The notes beneath the pieces were generated by a model. It was not told the origin of the DNA, made no database searches, and saw nothing but the letters and a program-made list of their open reading frames with translations. The position numbers and the translations under genes are program-made. Positions 18,470 through 28,585 of a stretch of DNA of 64,000 bases are shown here, in pieces. The first letter of the stretch is position 1, and each line of letters opens with the position of its first letter. Source of the stretch: Haematospirillum sp. H4485 (GTDB lineage Bacteria > Pseudomonadota > Alphaproteobacteria > Rhodospirillales > Rhodospirillaceae); the NCBI RefSeq assembly GCF_012102745.1, contig NZ_JAAVSY010000007.1:55172-119171 (forward strand), given 5' to 3'.

Positions 18470-19060
18470 TTACATGGGACGGCGTGCCTTTAACGCCTGT
18501 ACTAAAGTACCGTCATCCAGCCAGTTCAGCTCTCCGCCTACAGGTACACCGCGTGCCAAGCCAGATGTTGCAATCGGAAGGGGGCGCAGTGTATCGGCGA
18601 TATAGTGTGCTGTTGTTTGCCCATCCAGTGTCGCGGGAAGTGCCAAGATAACTTCTTGCACTTCTTTTCTCTGGATTCGCTCCGTCAGCCCGCTCAGCCT
18701 CAAGTCTTCGGGGCCTGTCCCGTTTACGGCGGACAAAAGTCCCCCCAGCACGTGATAATGCCCGGAAAAGGCCCCGGACCGTTCCAGCGCCCACAGGTCG
18801 TCTACGTGCTCCACCACGCAAATAACAGATGGGTCACGCCTGTGGTCTTCGCACAGTGAACAGGGGGCCTGTATATCCAGATTACCGCATTCCGGGCACA
18901 TGCATACGGCACGCTCCACCTCTTGCAGTGCTGCAACAAGGGGAGCCAGAACTGTCTCCCGGCGTCGCAGAAGGTGCAGAACCACACGCCGCGCCGACCT
19001 TGGCCCAAGGCCGGGAAGGCGAGCCACAAGTCGTGTCAGGCGTTCGATGGGGTTGCTCAC
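18470..19060 (-). CDS. recR: Recombination mediator RecR
   Basis: 196 residues, standard length. An N-terminal helix-hairpin-helix (RLPGLGPRSARRVVLHLL) is followed by the C4 zinc finger CPEC...CSLC and a Toprim domain (VICVVEHVDDLWALE, with the acidic cluster). RecR works with RecF and RecO to load RecA at gaps. It is the last gene of the dnaX-ybaB-recR block, the classic arrangement. Confidence 0.97.
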   Translation of the reverse strand: MSNPIERLTRLVARLPGLGPRSARRVVLHLLRRRETVLAPLVAALQEVERAVCMCPECGNLDIQAPCSLCEDHRRDPSVICVVEHVDDLWALERSGAFSGHYHVLGGLLSAVNGTGPEDLRLSGLTERIQRKEVQEVILALPATLDGQTTAHYIADTLRPLPIATSGLARGVPVGGELNWLDDGTLVQALKARRPM

Positions 19061-19083
19061 AATGGGCGAATATCCTGTCTGTT

Positions 19084-19407
19084 TCAGAACGGCAGCTTCA
19101 TGCCGGCAGGCAGGTTCAGGCCCCCGGTTACTTTCTGCATTTCCTCGCGCATGGCTTGTTCAACCTTCTGGCGGGCATCATTATGTGCAGCCAGTACTAA
19201 ATCTTCCAGAACGCCCTTGTCGTCTGGGTCAATCGCAGCAGGATCGATCACAATGCGGCGCATGTCGCCTTTGCCGTTCAGGGTCAGTTGGACCATGCCC
19301 CCGCCAGAGACGCCCGTGACTTCCATCTCTTCCAGCTTGGCTTGCACTTCGGCCATTTTTTGCTGCATCATCTGGGCCTGTTTCATCAGGCCGCCAAGAT
19401 TTTTCAT
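19084..19407 (-). CDS. ybaB: YbaB/EbfC nucleoid-associated protein
   Basis: 107 residues from ATG 19407 ([18 protein letters not shown]), the standard start. The helical first half and the [10 protein letters not shown] core are typical. It is a small dimeric DNA-binding protein of the nucleoid. It lies between dnaX (16 bases away) and recR (23 bases), clearly one operon. Confidence 0.95.
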   Translation of the reverse strand: MKNLGGLMKQAQMMQQKMAEVQAKLEEMEVTGVSGGGMVQLTLNGKGDMRRIVIDPAAIDPDDKGVLEDLVLAAHNDARQKVEQAMREEMQKVTGGLNLPAGMKLPF

Positions 19408-19423
19408 AACTCTTAACTCCGTT

Positions 19424-21211
19424 TCAGGATTCCGGTTGTGCCGGGTTCCCAGTGTCATCAGCCGTTGGTGTGGCAGGAAGATCACGAACCGTGCCGATGC
19501 TGGCTGTCGGGAATGTTTCCAGGGTCGCCCGAACCAATGGATCTGCACGCACGCCGGTCATGGTTTTTTCAAACAGCGTCGGTTCACCGGCCTCCCTCGA
19601 GATGCTGATGACCCACCGCATGCCCGTCCATTCTCCCAAGCAGCGGGCCAGTTTTCCTGCCAAGTCTGAAGGTGTCTCGTCTTCCGGTCGGAATTCCAGG
19701 CGCCCGGGTTCGTAAAACACAGGGTGCACCGTGTGCTCAAGGTGATACCCCAGTATAGCCTCGCGTTTTGCAGCAACCAAAGCAACCATCTTCTCAAATG
19801 TTTCAGGTCCGGTCGCCGCTACGGACTTTACACTGGCAACAGGCGTACAGTCCTCCTGTACAGGGTCTGCCTTTAGCGCGGTCTGTGTACTATACGGGGC
19901 ATGAGGTGTCGGCCTGGTTTGATCCCCTGCGCTTCTCAAGGGTTCCGGTGCCGGCTGTCGCGGGGAGGGTACGGTTGGGGAAGCTTGGGCAGGGCTGGAA
20001 GCTTTGTCTGGTGTGGATTGTAGTTTGGCAATGACATCGGCTGGTGCAGGTAAGTCAGCCGCATAAGCCATGCGGATGATCCCCATTTCCAGGGCCTGAA
20101 GCGGTTGTGCTGCTGTTCGGACCTCCGCATGGATTTTCAACAGCATCTGCCATGTGCGGGTCAACACCCCCATTGACAGACGTGACGCCATATCGGTTCC
20201 GCGCTTGGCCATATCCGCCGGGACAGTATGATCAGCTGGTGCGTTGGGCGTTGCTTTCAGGCGTGTCAGCCAGTGCGTTAACCCCTGCATGTCTTCCAGC
20301 ATGACGGCAGGGTCTGCCCCTGCCGCATAGTACGCCTGTACAGCCTCCAGTGCATGTGGCAGATTCCCCTCCAGTACGATTTCCAGAAGGTCCAGGGTCT
20401 GCCCGCGGTCTGCGAGGCCCAGCATGTCGCGGACCTGTCGGGCATGGATACTGGAACCGCAGTGGGCGATAGACCTGTCCAGCAGGGACAAGCCGTCCCG
20501 CACGCTGCCATCCGCGGCCCGGGCAATGAGTGCCAAGGCTTCGTCATCTACAGTGACTCCTTCAAGCCCGGCAATACGCTGGAAGTGTGCGGAAAGTGTC
20601 TCAACGTCAATCCGCCTCAAGTCAAACCGCTGGCAACGTGACAGAACCGTTACAGGAACCTTGCGAATTTCCGTGGTGGCAAAGATGAACTTGACGTGGG
20701 CAGGGGGCTCTTCAAGGGTTTTCAACAGGGCATTGAACGCTGCCCCGGACAGCATATGGACTTCATCAATGATATAGATTCTATAGCGTGCACTGGCGGG
20801 GCGATAGCGGACCCCTTCCAGTATATCCCGCATATCCCCGACGCCGGTCCGGCTTGCGGCATCCATTTCCGTGACGTCAACATGGCGATCGGCTGCAATG
20901 GCCTGACAGTGCGTGCATAGACCGCAAGGGGTCACAGTTGGTCCGGTGTTGCCATCCGGTCCTATGCAGTTCAGAGCCCGTGCAATGATCCGCGCTGTTG
21001 TCGTTTTTCCGACACCGCGCACGCCGGTCAGCATCCAAGCCTGTGCCAGGCGGTTGGTTGCGATTGCATTGGAAAGGGTTTTGACCAGCACATCTTGCCC
21101 AATCAGGCCCGATAAATCAGTCGGTCGGTACTTGCGTGCCAGAACCCTGTATTCCTGTGCGGTCCCGGTGGTTTGTGCCGGATCCGGATCTGGACAGGAT
21201 ACATCGGTCAT
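19424..21211 (-). CDS. dnaX: DNA polymerase III tau subunit
   Basis: 595 residues. [11 protein letters not shown] leads into Walker [14 protein letters not shown]. Zinc-binding cysteines follow in CIGPDG...CGLCTHC, then Walker [11 protein letters not shown] and the SRC motif [11 protein letters not shown]. The C-terminal section binds polymerase and DnaB. Tau is the clamp-loader scaffold. I see no strong A-rich slippery site that would indicate a programmed gamma product. Confidence 0.97.
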   Translation of the reverse strand: MTDVSCPDPDPAQTTGTAQEYRVLARKYRPTDLSGLIGQDVLVKTLSNAIATNRLAQAWMLTGVRGVGKTTTARIIARALNCIGPDGNTGPTVTPCGLCTHCQAIAADRHVDVTEMDAASRTGVGDMRDILEGVRYRPASARYRIYIIDEVHMLSGAAFNALLKTLEEPPAHVKFIFATTEIRKVPVTVLSRCQRFDLRRIDVETLSAHFQRIAGLEGVTVDDEALALIARAADGSVRDGLSLLDRSIAHCGSSIHARQVRDMLGLADRGQTLDLLEIVLEGNLPHALEAVQAYYAAGADPAVMLEDMQGLTHWLTRLKATPNAPADHTVPADMAKRGTDMASRLSMGVLTRTWQMLLKIHAEVRTAAQPLQALEMGIIRMAYAADLPAPADVIAKLQSTPDKASSPAQASPTVPSPRQPAPEPLRSAGDQTRPTPHAPYSTQTALKADPVQEDCTPVASVKSVAATGPETFEKMVALVAAKREAILGYHLEHTVHPVFYEPGRLEFRPEDETPSDLAGKLARCLGEWTGMRWVISISREAGEPTLFEKTMTGVRADPLVRATLETFPTASIGTVRDLPATPTADDTGNPAQPES

Positions 21212-21264
21212 CCGACGGAACTCGCTCTTGATTATGCCTGGGAAGCAGAGGACAGAAATAAGGC

Positions 21265-21361
21265 GGAAGACTGGACAACGACCCGAACCGGAAACTCGTT
21301 GGGGCTGCTTCCTTCCGGACCTGACCCGGTTGGCGAGGGGTTCGTCCGCCGCCAGTCTTCC
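21265..21361 (-). ncRNA. ffs: Signal recognition particle RNA (4.5S type)
   Basis: Read on the minus strand, the 97-base element opens GGAAGACTGG and closes CCAGTCTTCC, a perfect 10-bp terminal helix. The apical loop holds GGTCAGGTCCGGAAGGAAGC, the invariant Ffh-binding region of bacterial SRP RNA. It lies upstream of dnaX, as in many proteobacteria. It would pair with Ffh to target nascent membrane proteins. Confidence 0.97.
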
Positions 21362-21471
21362 GTGCGCACTATATCAGTGGAAAGGGGCTGCAACGCAAGC
21401 ATCTATTTTGCAGTCCCTGTTTTCTTCCTGTCTGGCAGGCAGTTGCTTGAGGCATGGTGGTGTCGGGTTAT

Positions 21472-22965
21472 TCAGTCGGACGTCACCAAAGAGGCGTCGC
21501 CTGCATCTTGATCTGTAACAAGGAACTGAATACACACATAGCAGGCTATTCTTCCCCTGCTGTCATGAACAGCAGAAATGGTTGTATCGACACGACGGCT
21601 CTCTCCGCTCCGCGTCCTGTTGATAAGCTCACCATGCCAAATTTTTCCGGCAGTAATGGTATTCCACATGTTTTTATAGACGTGGTCCGCTACTTTTCCG
21701 CTTTTCAGAAAGCGTGGGTTGCGTCCTTCCACGTTTGCCAAGGTGTACTCAAATATATCTGCAAAGTACTGATTTGCATACAGTATAGCCCCATCCGAGC
21801 TTGTGATCATAAGGGCAGCAGGGCTTTGCTCCATAGCTTGGGCAACCAGGCGAATGCGTTCTCCGAGGGCGTATTGGTTTCTGACATCCAGTGTCAGGAA
21901 GATGAACAGGAGACCTATCCCAAGCGGTGTCAGAACCATTGAGACCAGCAAGAGGTGGTTGTTGAGCAGCCATGCTGCCTGGATGTCTTCCTGTACGGCT
22001 GTCAGAACAAAAGACAGGGGATAAACATCTGAAAGTCTCTTCACATGCCGGCCGGATTTATGGCCCAAGAGGGATGGTTTTTCAGTGATGCTCGCACCTG
22101 TGGCTCCTGATTCTTGGCTTAGAATCCCACCAATGATTGCACTGCGGGACGGTGTTCCATTTTCAAGGTAAAGGGGCAAGGCAGCCAGAACCGGACCATC
22201 CAGACGGGCTATAACAGCCTCGCCATTGGGACCGGGGCGCGCGGCAGAAAGCATTTCCAGGAACCAGCCCGGGTTCATAGCTGCAATAACGTGACGTGAA
22301 TCGGACGTATTCGTTTCGTCTTCCAACATGACGGGAATGACCCATGGGCCATCAGCTGTTGTTGAGGATAGATCAATCGGAATCGAGCCAACACCGATAT
22401 AGCGGCCACTGCTGGCCCGCCCGATTCTCAGGCGGCTCCCCAAGCTCAATGGCCCGCTTTGCTCCAGCCCATATACCTTCGGAGACAGTCTTTGTCCCGC
22501 TGAAAGCGGGTTGGCCGAGTCAGCCAGAATGGTGTTGCGACCATCAATGATCAGAACCTGTCGGATGTGGGGAGATGACTGAAGGCTTTCTGATACAAGG
22601 CGATGCAGCAAGGGAGATGGATTTTGTATGGAGGAAGAGAGGGCTTCCCTGGCACCGGACTGTACATATGTAAGTATGACGTCAACGGAGCCAACGGCGT
22701 GGGTAATGGATCGTTCAAGGAGTACAGCCGATGTTTCGAGAGCATTCTGAACCGAAGATTCACTCTGGGAATGGCTGTTCCAGAGAACGTATGCGGAGAC
22801 CATGCAGGACAGCAAGACGGCAATGCCGCCAATCCAGATGACCGTTCTTCCCGCGTAAGTTGATCTGGTCACGGATATTTCACCCAGTTCAAGCTTGGCG
22901 GCAGGCAAAAGCAGTTTGCATGCTTGTGGACTGTATTGCAGGGATGGATGGTTCTCAAAGACCAC
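21472..22965 (-). CDS. Membrane sensor with extracellular domain and a C-terminal PAS domain, no output domain
   Basis: 497 residues at most. A GTG at 22872 (residue 32) is an alternative start. One membrane helix near residue 45 (VIWIGGIAVLLSCMVSAYVLW) precedes a roughly 270-residue periplasmic Cache-like region. A second helix near residue 345 (LLVSMVLTPLGIGLLFIF) follows. The PAS domain is near residues 375-480 (QSPAALMITSSDGAILYAN, FEYTLANVEGRNPRFL). It then stops, with no kinase, GGDEF or methyl-accepting module. It faces the solute-binding-protein gene 65 bases away, so the two may work together. Confidence 0.75.
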   Translation of the reverse strand: MVFENHPSLQYSPQACKLLLPAAKLELGEISVTRSTYAGRTVIWIGGIAVLLSCMVSAYVLWNSHSQSESSVQNALETSAVLLERSITHAVGSVDVILTYVQSGAREALSSSIQNPSPLLHRLVSESLQSSPHIRQVLIIDGRNTILADSANPLSAGQRLSPKVYGLEQSGPLSLGSRLRIGRASSGRYIGVGSIPIDLSSTTADGPWVIPVMLEDETNTSDSRHVIAAMNPGWFLEMLSAARPGPNGEAVIARLDGPVLAALPLYLENGTPSRSAIIGGILSQESGATGASITEKPSLLGHKSGRHVKRLSDVYPLSFVLTAVQEDIQAAWLLNNHLLLVSMVLTPLGIGLLFIFLTLDVRNQYALGERIRLVAQAMEQSPAALMITSSDGAILYANQYFADIFEYTLANVEGRNPRFLKSGKVADHVYKNMWNTITAGKIWHGELINRTRSGESRRVDTTISAVHDSRGRIACYVCIQFLVTDQDAGDASLVTSD

Positions 22966-23030
22966 TGTATCAGGTTGGTCTGGTTTGACATTATTGGTTC
23001 AGGACAGTCATCCTTCGGAGGGATTTTCGC

Positions 23031-23813
23031 GTGTCTGCATCCTGGCCCTGCCGTTTTTTCTGCCTGCTGGCCTTGGCTTTTGTTTGGCTGGCCGAGAGCT
23101 CCTCCGTAGTGGCTGCCAACAGTCGCCTTGAAACCATTCTTGCCAAGGGCGTTCTCCACGCTTGTGGTGTATCTGAATACCATCAAGCTGGGCAGCCTGA
23201 TCGCGATGTCGCCTTGTCCCGTGCCCTTGCTGCCGATCTGGGCGTGGAATTCCGCCACGTGGATAGCACGCCTTCTTCGTTGAGGCAGGATGTTCACAGT
23301 GGTCGCTGCGATATCGTTGCTGGAGTAGCGATGACCGGGAGAGAGCCTGGTTTTCAGCTTTCCAATCCATACCGAACTGGTCAGATTTACGCCATTGCCA
23401 GAACCCTTGATCCTGGAATCGGGAGCTGGTCTGACCTTGACAGCCAAGATCGTGTTGTCCTTGTCCAGGCCGGCAATGGCTTGTCTGCCTTGGTCAGGGT
23501 AGCGCTGCCGCATGCCGAGATTCTGGAAGTTGATAACAGCCACAGAGGTGAGCACGAGGTGCGAGCCGGGAGGGCCGATGCGTTGATTGTTGATGATGAA
23601 TCTTTGGTCGGAACAATGAACGAAGCGGGTTGGGCCTGCACTCTCAGGCCGTTGATGCCGATGGTCACGTTTCCGTATGCTTTTGGTGTTCCTGCAGATG
23701 ATGCCGTATGGTTGGGGCACATCAACACCTTTTTGGGCTCTACCCTTGCAGGCGACGATCCGGAGAATGTGCCAGTCAGGAAGCGTGTGTCCCGGGACGT
23801 TGCCCGCCGTTGA
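23031..23813 (+). CDS. Family 3 periplasmic solute-binding protein (amino-acid type)
   Basis: 260 residues from GTG 23031, with CGGAGGGA upstream. A signal peptide ends around VVAANS. LSRALAADLGVEF and GRCDIVAGVAMTGREP are the usual SBP_bac_3 blocks. No ABC permease or ATPase is beside it, so it may be a sensory binding protein rather than a transporter part. Two cysteines (in HACGVS and SGRCDI) could form a disulfide. Confidence 0.8.
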   Translation: MSASWPCRFFCLLALAFVWLAESSSVVAANSRLETILAKGVLHACGVSEYHQAGQPDRDVALSRALAADLGVEFRHVDSTPSSLRQDVHSGRCDIVAGVAMTGREPGFQLSNPYRTGQIYAIARTLDPGIGSWSDLDSQDRVVLVQAGNGLSALVRVALPHAEILEVDNSHRGEHEVRAGRADALIVDDESLVGTMNEAGWACTLRPLMPMVTFPYAFGVPADDAVWLGHINTFLGSTLAGDDPENVPVRKRVSRDVARR

Positions 23814-23838
23814 TATTGCCGGGTCCATTCTGCGTGAC

Positions 23839-24669
23839 CTAGTTCAAATCCTGTTTCTGGACAGGTGCCAAGCGCATCGGCTTATCTGCCGTTGATGTTT
23901 CCGGATAGGTTTGTTCTTCCATATCCTGATTGTGCGACATGCTCTCCGACTCCGTTGCGCTTATGCTTCCGGATGTTTCAGTGGTTGGAGCAACACGGAG
24001 CGCGCGGTACAGGGGCTCGGCTTCAGGCAATGGCCAGCGGCGCTGGAACAGAATATCTCTGTCATTTGCGGTCGCACCATAGATTGCAGTGTTCCAGTCT
24101 TCCCGCAAAGAAATAGCGGCACCTTCGATAGCGCCACCGCCGTATGCGCCCTGTGAATGTGCGTACGCGATGATATCCTGCTCTAAATTAGTTGTTGTTG
24201 CTGTTTCTATATTTGCGCCAAATGTGGCAACGCTGATTCCCGCCATGGCACCAAGTTTGAACTGGTCTGACAAAATGGATTCCAGTCCCTTTTCTGTCAT
24301 GATCATCAAAATACTCTGGACGCGTTGTCCGCCAATTTGCAGCCCGATGCTGCCCCCGGCCATGGAATAAAAAGCAGGGGGAGAGAAGGTGCCTGCACTG
24401 TCACGAACGGTCAGGACACCATAGCCATAAGCCCCGCCCAGAATAAAGCCACCCTTGTAGAAAGACGGGATAACCATGACCGCGCGGGCCCGGGCCAGAT
24501 AAGGATCCATATCCTTGCGAAAATTGTCGTCTGCTCTCACCTGCTCGACAACAGCAACCGCTTGTGCCAGAACAGCGCGGGCGTCGGCTGCATCGCCGGC
24601 ACTGGCTGTAGAAACATGGGCCAGAAGAATGGCGGGGACAAGCAGCACCAAGCGTATCAGGCGGAACAT
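23839..24669 (-). CDS. Secreted SYLF-domain (Ysc84-like) lipid-binding protein
   Basis: 276 residues from ATG 24669 (MFRLIRLVLLVPAILLAHV). The frame is open further upstream. The signal peptide ends at STASA. The SYLF region shows ARAVMVIPSFYKGGFILGG, SMAGGSIGLQIGGQ, LSDQFKLGAMAG and GAYGGGAIEGAAIS, the family blocks for phosphoinositide/lipid-binding proteins. The C-terminal 40 residues are polar and low in similarity. The bacterial role is not settled. Confidence 0.85.
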   Translation of the reverse strand: MFRLIRLVLLVPAILLAHVSTASAGDAADARAVLAQAVAVVEQVRADDNFRKDMDPYLARARAVMVIPSFYKGGFILGGAYGYGVLTVRDSAGTFSPPAFYSMAGGSIGLQIGGQRVQSILMIMTEKGLESILSDQFKLGAMAGISVATFGANIETATTTNLEQDIIAYAHSQGAYGGGAIEGAAISLREDWNTAIYGATANDRDILFQRRWPLPEAEPLYRALRVAPTTETSGSISATESESMSHNQDMEEQTYPETSTADKPMRLAPVQKQDLN

Positions 24670-24963
24670 GGTGTAAGGAATCTCCAGCAGAATCAGGTCG
24701 GGAAGCTTATAGCACAGGAGCTGTAGTGCCACTGTGTGATACGCGTTTCGGTCGTCATGAGCAATCGGATTGCGTTGTCGCCCCCTGTATTTTTGGTGGG
24801 ACCCTGCGCTTGATGTCACACTTTCCCTGTAATTGATCACGATACATTGCTCCGTTCGGATGGTCCGGGATGCATGATGCCCGCATTGTAACGTGCGGAT
24901 GTGCACGAAATATGGCCATATTTCGATTGCCTTGTAGGGCTCCTTACAGAAGGAAGTTAGAGC

Positions 24964-26079
24964 GTGTTTCGCGATTTATCTTTATTTTCGGCTTGTCTTT
25001 TTACGGTATGCCTTTCTGTTGCTGTAACACAACATGCAACGGCTATGCCGATGGCTTCGTTTCCCTGCAATAAGGCGCGTACGCCTTTTCAGCATCTTGT
25101 GTGTTCAGACCCCGTTCTTCTGGAGCTGGATGGTCGTATGGGCCACCATGACAAGGCGTGGCTCGACAGCACCGTGCAGAACTGTGGGATTCCGCAGCAG
25201 GGCGGTGCTCCTGGGGAGCGTGCCCGTTGGTCGATGGTGCCATGTTTGGTCAGCGCATACCGCCAGTACCTGGGTATCAACATGCCGTTACCGGGCGCTG
25301 TGGACGGGCTGGTAACAAGAGAATCCGGTCGAGGCTTCATTCATCCGTCGTGTATCTCGGTTTTGCTTGAGGATTACGACAAGGGACACCTTCTACCGTT
25401 CCCTGTTGCCGCTTGTAACCGCGGCTATTCCCATGTTGAGGTTCAGAGCCAGGTTCATGGCTGGCTGAGTGCTGATGCTGCAAAAGATGGAGACATGGCC
25501 TGGACGTCTTGGTCTGATGCGGGGGTTCTGCCTGATGGCCGTTGGGTTGCCGCTGTGAATCAAAGTGGCGGTGGAAACGGGTCTCTGGGGTCAGTCTGGG
25601 CTTTTGACCGGCATGAGCAATCAGGAGCAGGCGATGAAATTCTGAGTATTCAGCGGCTGTATGCGGGTGGAGATCGCTGTAACGGCGGTGTTGACAAGGC
25701 GGTTGTTGATCATTCCGGCATTCTTGTCTCTGTCAGTATTACGCCCGTTGGTTTGCTTCAGGCGATGGACAAGACCCTGACGGGTTTGGATGATCTTCCT
25801 GACTGTGCAGCCTGCTGCATCGGAACAGCTCGTTATCGTGTGCCTGTCGGCTCTGATGGGAAAGTTTCGGGAACTCCTGTGCTTGTCTCTCTGGGCTTGA
25901 ACGAAGACAGGGACTACGGCGGGTCGTCTGTGCAGGCTACGTGCTTTGCGCGTACGGTGGAAGGCGCTGTGATCGGTTATGGCAAGACCTTGGATCCCGT
26001 TCGTATGCTTGGCGTTGTTGATGCCTTTATGGCATGCACCCGTGACCGTGGTGACCAGAGTGTTCAGCGACGCTTGTAA
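24964..26079 (+). CDS. Secreted protein with an N-terminal LprI/DUF1311-like motif
   Basis: 371 residues. A signal peptide ends around HATAMP. The stretch PCNKARTPFQHLVCSDPVLL is the Cys-x-x-A...Cys motif seen in LprI-type lysozyme-inhibitor-like domains. The rest (about residues 90-371) has many cysteines, including CCIG, and no family that I recognise. It is probably periplasmic. The function is unknown. Confidence 0.65.
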   Translation: MFRDLSLFSACLFTVCLSVAVTQHATAMPMASFPCNKARTPFQHLVCSDPVLLELDGRMGHHDKAWLDSTVQNCGIPQQGGAPGERARWSMVPCLVSAYRQYLGINMPLPGAVDGLVTRESGRGFIHPSCISVLLEDYDKGHLLPFPVAACNRGYSHVEVQSQVHGWLSADAAKDGDMAWTSWSDAGVLPDGRWVAAVNQSGGGNGSLGSVWAFDRHEQSGAGDEILSIQRLYAGGDRCNGGVDKAVVDHSGILVSVSITPVGLLQAMDKTLTGLDDLPDCAACCIGTARYRVPVGSDGKVSGTPVLVSLGLNEDRDYGGSSVQATCFARTVEGAVIGYGKTLDPVRMLGVVDAFMACTRDRGDQSVQRRL

Positions 26080-27287
26080 TGTCTCTTGCCCCATTCCGGT
26101 ATGGCAGGCACCATACCGGAATGGGTACATGTGCTACAGCCGCTTGTGATGTCATATCCCGCCGCCGGTTGTTGCGGTTGGCGGCGTCTGTGCCTGCATT
26201 GTTGTTATCAGCAGGGTGTGAATCCGATTCTGCTGGTACGGCGTACCTGGGGTGGCGTGGGCCACCGTCTGTCCCCGATATCCGGGTTCGTTTGGCGGGT
26301 TGGGCTTCTCTGGCACCCAGTTCCTATAATCTCCAGCCTTGGAAGATTGCTCTTGAAGGGGATGATGTCCTCTGGCTTCTGGCTGATGCGGATCGTGTTC
26401 CTTTTCGTGCGGATCCTGCCTTGCGACAGGCAACATTGGGGCAGGGTACATTCCTGGAACTTCTCGTGCTGGCGGCTGCTGCCGAGGGATGGGGCCCCGC
26501 GTTGTCGCTGTTCCCGGATGGTCCTTATGCCACACGTGATGACATGCGTCTGAAGCCTGTTGCCCGGGTTGCGCTGTCCCGTGATCCGGCTGTTCTGCCA
26601 CCCCCCCTTTTTGCCGCAGTCCGTCAGCGCCGGACGTGTCGTGGTGCTTTTACGGGGCAGGCTATCAGTCGTTCGTCTCGTGATACCTTTCTGTCCGGTG
26701 CAGGTGCAGCCCGCGGGGTGTCCGTTGGCTGGATCGATCGTGGTTCAGGGCTCGAGCGCCTGAAGGGGCTGGTGATAGAAGCAATGCGCCTTGAAAGCAT
26801 GAATGCGGATCTTGTTGCGGAGAAATCAACTTTTCTACGTTTGACCAAGGAAGAAGTTGCGGAATGCCGCGATGGTGTTGTGCCCTCCTCACCCCTGCCC
26901 GGCAGGGGTGTTCGTTTGTTCTATGGGCGACATGCCTTTTCTGAACCAGGTTCATGGCTGAACCGTTGGGCTTTCTCGCATGCTGTCAGTTATGTGGGAG
27001 AGGCAGACAGCTTTGTCTGGATTTCTACAGATGGCGACAGCCGCGATGATCAGATAAGGGCCGGTCGTGTTTATGCCAGACTTGATCTGGCTGCGGCTGC
27101 GCAAGGTCTGGCCATGCAGCCTTTCTCGGCTCCGCTTGGTGACTGGGATGGTGTGGCCGGTGTGTGTGATGACCTCCACGCACTTTTATCGATCCCCGGA
27201 CGGCGTATACAGATGCTGGCCCGTGTCGGCTATGCAGATAGCGCATCCCCGACCCCACGTCGCAGCGTGGTTGAATTGATGATTTAG
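26079..27287 (+). CDS. Tat- or lipoprotein-exported nitroreductase-like protein
   Basis: 402 residues as an open frame. The twin-arginine signal [21 protein letters not shown] ends in a possible lipobox. The body has [16 protein letters not shown] and [17 protein letters not shown], typical of FMN nitroreductase-fold proteins of the Acg/NfnB-like type. The true start may be ATG 26121, because a perfect 15-bp hairpin occupies 26090-26125 in the first codons. It follows the LprI-like gene with a one-base overlap. Confidence 0.7.
   Translation: MSLAPFRYGRHHTGMGTCATAACDVISRRRLLRLAASVPALLLSAGCESDSAGTAYLGWRGPPSVPDIRVRLAGWASLAPSSYNLQPWKIALEGDDVLWLLADADRVPFRADPALRQATLGQGTFLELLVLAAAAEGWGPALSLFPDGPYATRDDMRLKPVARVALSRDPAVLPPPLFAAVRQRRTCRGAFTGQAISRSSRDTFLSGAGAARGVSVGWIDRGSGLERLKGLVIEAMRLESMNADLVAEKSTFLRLTKEEVAECRDGVVPSSPLPGRGVRLFYGRHAFSEPGSWLNRWAFSHAVSYVGEADSFVWISTDGDSRDDQIRAGRVYARLDLAAAAQGLAMQPFSAPLGDWDGVAGVCDDLHALLSIPGRRIQMLARVGYADSASPTPRRSVVELMI
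26090..26125 (+). other. Perfect 15-bp hairpin at a gene junction
   Basis: CCCATTCCGGTATGG pairs exactly with its inverted copy across the six-base loop CAGGCA. No T-run follows. It lies just after the LprI-like stop and inside the 5' end of the nitroreductase frame. It could attenuate transcription or mask a start. Confidence 0.7.
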
Positions 27288-27342
27288 AATGAGAAAGTGT
27301 TATAAGCAGCGCCAGCCTTGCTATCACGACACAGAGGACCTC

Positions 27343-27993
27343 ATGAAGCGCTCGGACGAGTTCCCGAACCTTTTCATCTGCGATCATCCGCTGATCCAGC
27401 ACAAGCTGACCCATATGCGGGACGTTCAGACATCTACACGGACATTCCGTCAGTTGTTAAGAGAAATAGCCTTGTTGATGGGCTACGAGGTCACGCGTGA
27501 CCTGCCACTGGCTTATGAGCGAATCAATACGCCTATGACACCCATGGATGCGCCGGTTATTGCAGGCCGGAAACTGGCTGTTGTTCCGATCCTGAGAGCT
27601 GGTAACGGAATGGCTGACGGCCTTCTTGAGCTGGTTCCCGGCGCACGTGTCGGTCATATTGGCTTGGCTCGTGATCATGATACCCACATGCCGGTCGAGT
27701 ACCTCGTCAAGCTTCCCGACTGTGAAGGGCGGACCTTTATTCTGGTTGACCCCATGTTGGCGACGGGAAACTCGGCAGCCCATGCTGTTGATGTTCTTAA
27801 TCGGCGCGGTATTCCCGACGAGCAGATTCTTTTCCTTGCGCTGGTTGCTGCGCCTGAAGGCATGCGCGCTTTCAACAAGAAGCATGCCGGTGTGCGTGTC
27901 TATGTTGCTGCCCTTGACGAACGTCTTGATGAACAGGCTTATATTCTACCCGGGCTGGGTGATGCCGGTGACCGCATGTTCGGAACCAAGTAA
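27343..27993 (+). CDS. upp: Uracil phosphoribosyltransferase
   Basis: 216 residues from ATG 27343 (AGAGGA upstream). The frame is open a little further 5'. [14 protein letters not shown] and the PRPP loop [14 protein letters not shown] are diagnostic. It salvages uracil to UMP in the cytoplasm. It appears to be a single-gene unit ending in a terminator. Confidence 0.96.
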   Translation: MKRSDEFPNLFICDHPLIQHKLTHMRDVQTSTRTFRQLLREIALLMGYEVTRDLPLAYERINTPMTPMDAPVIAGRKLAVVPILRAGNGMADGLLELVPGARVGHIGLARDHDTHMPVEYLVKLPDCEGRTFILVDPMLATGNSAAHAVDVLNRRGIPDEQILFLALVAAPEGMRAFNKKHAGVRVYVAALDERLDEQAYILPGLGDAGDRMFGTK

Positions 27994-28016
27994 CGCGCTT
28001 TCCCCGTAAGTTGGAA

Positions 28017-28050
28017 CGGGAGTGCGGCTAACGCTGTACTCCCGCTTTTT
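28017..28050 (+). terminator. Terminator of upp
   Basis: A CGGGAGT/ACTCCCG stem with a small inner GCG/CGC helix is followed by CTTTTTG on the plus strand, 24 bases after the upp stop. It overlaps the 3' end of the convergent queD gene. Confidence 0.7.
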
Positions 28051-28585
28051 GTTCGCTGTACTCAGCCCGGCAGTTTGGTGTTTCCCACACAACAATGCGT
28101 TCCAGGACAGCCAGCCCCTCGCTGCGTATTTGTACCCTGTCCTGCAAGCGTTGATACCAGTGCCGTGCCAAGGCTTCAGCTGTTGGGGCTTCTGGTATGA
28201 TGTACAGACGGGTTGCAAGATGTGTATTGGTTGTCACGACAAAGCCATCCCGTGAAACAGCCTTCTCTAACCCTGCCATCCATTCGCCCTGTTCCTTTCC
28301 GGCAGGACAGAACATGGACAGGAGATCTGTATCCGACACTTCGGCGATAAAGCCGTGGTCGCAGGACGCATCGATGACGGCCATCATCTCTTCTTTCAGG
28401 AAGCCAAAGTCCAGAACCATACTGTCCTGTTCTCCGCCCCGATGAAGAGAGGATGCGTGGCAGATGGCTTCCACCTCGTAACGGTGCCCGTGGATATGCC
28501 TGCATTTTGATCCGTGTCGCATGATCCGGTGGCCGGCATCAATGCCGATACGACGGGTGATGAGAAAATGGTGGCCGTCGCTCAT
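28028..28585 (-). CDS. queD: 6-carboxy-tetrahydropterin synthase (queuosine precursor)
   Basis: 185 residues, longer than the minimal 120-residue enzyme. The zinc/catalytic motifs are present: IDAGHRI near residue 16 and CRHIHGHRYEVEA near residue 28, where Cys is the catalytic residue. It converts dihydroneopterin triphosphate to the carboxy-pterin in the preQ0 pathway. It is the last gene of queC-queE-queD, overlapping the queE stop by one base. The GTP cyclohydrolase that feeds the pathway (folE) is 7.5 kb away. Confidence 0.93.
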   Translation of the reverse strand: MSDGHHFLITRRIGIDAGHRIMRHGSKCRHIHGHRYEVEAICHASSLHRGGEQDSMVLDFGFLKEEMMAVIDASCDHGFIAEVSDTDLLSMFCPAGKEQGEWMAGLEKAVSRDGFVVTTNTHLATRLYIIPEAPTAEALARHWYQRLQDRVQIRSEGLAVLERIVVWETPNCRAEYSEQKAGVQR

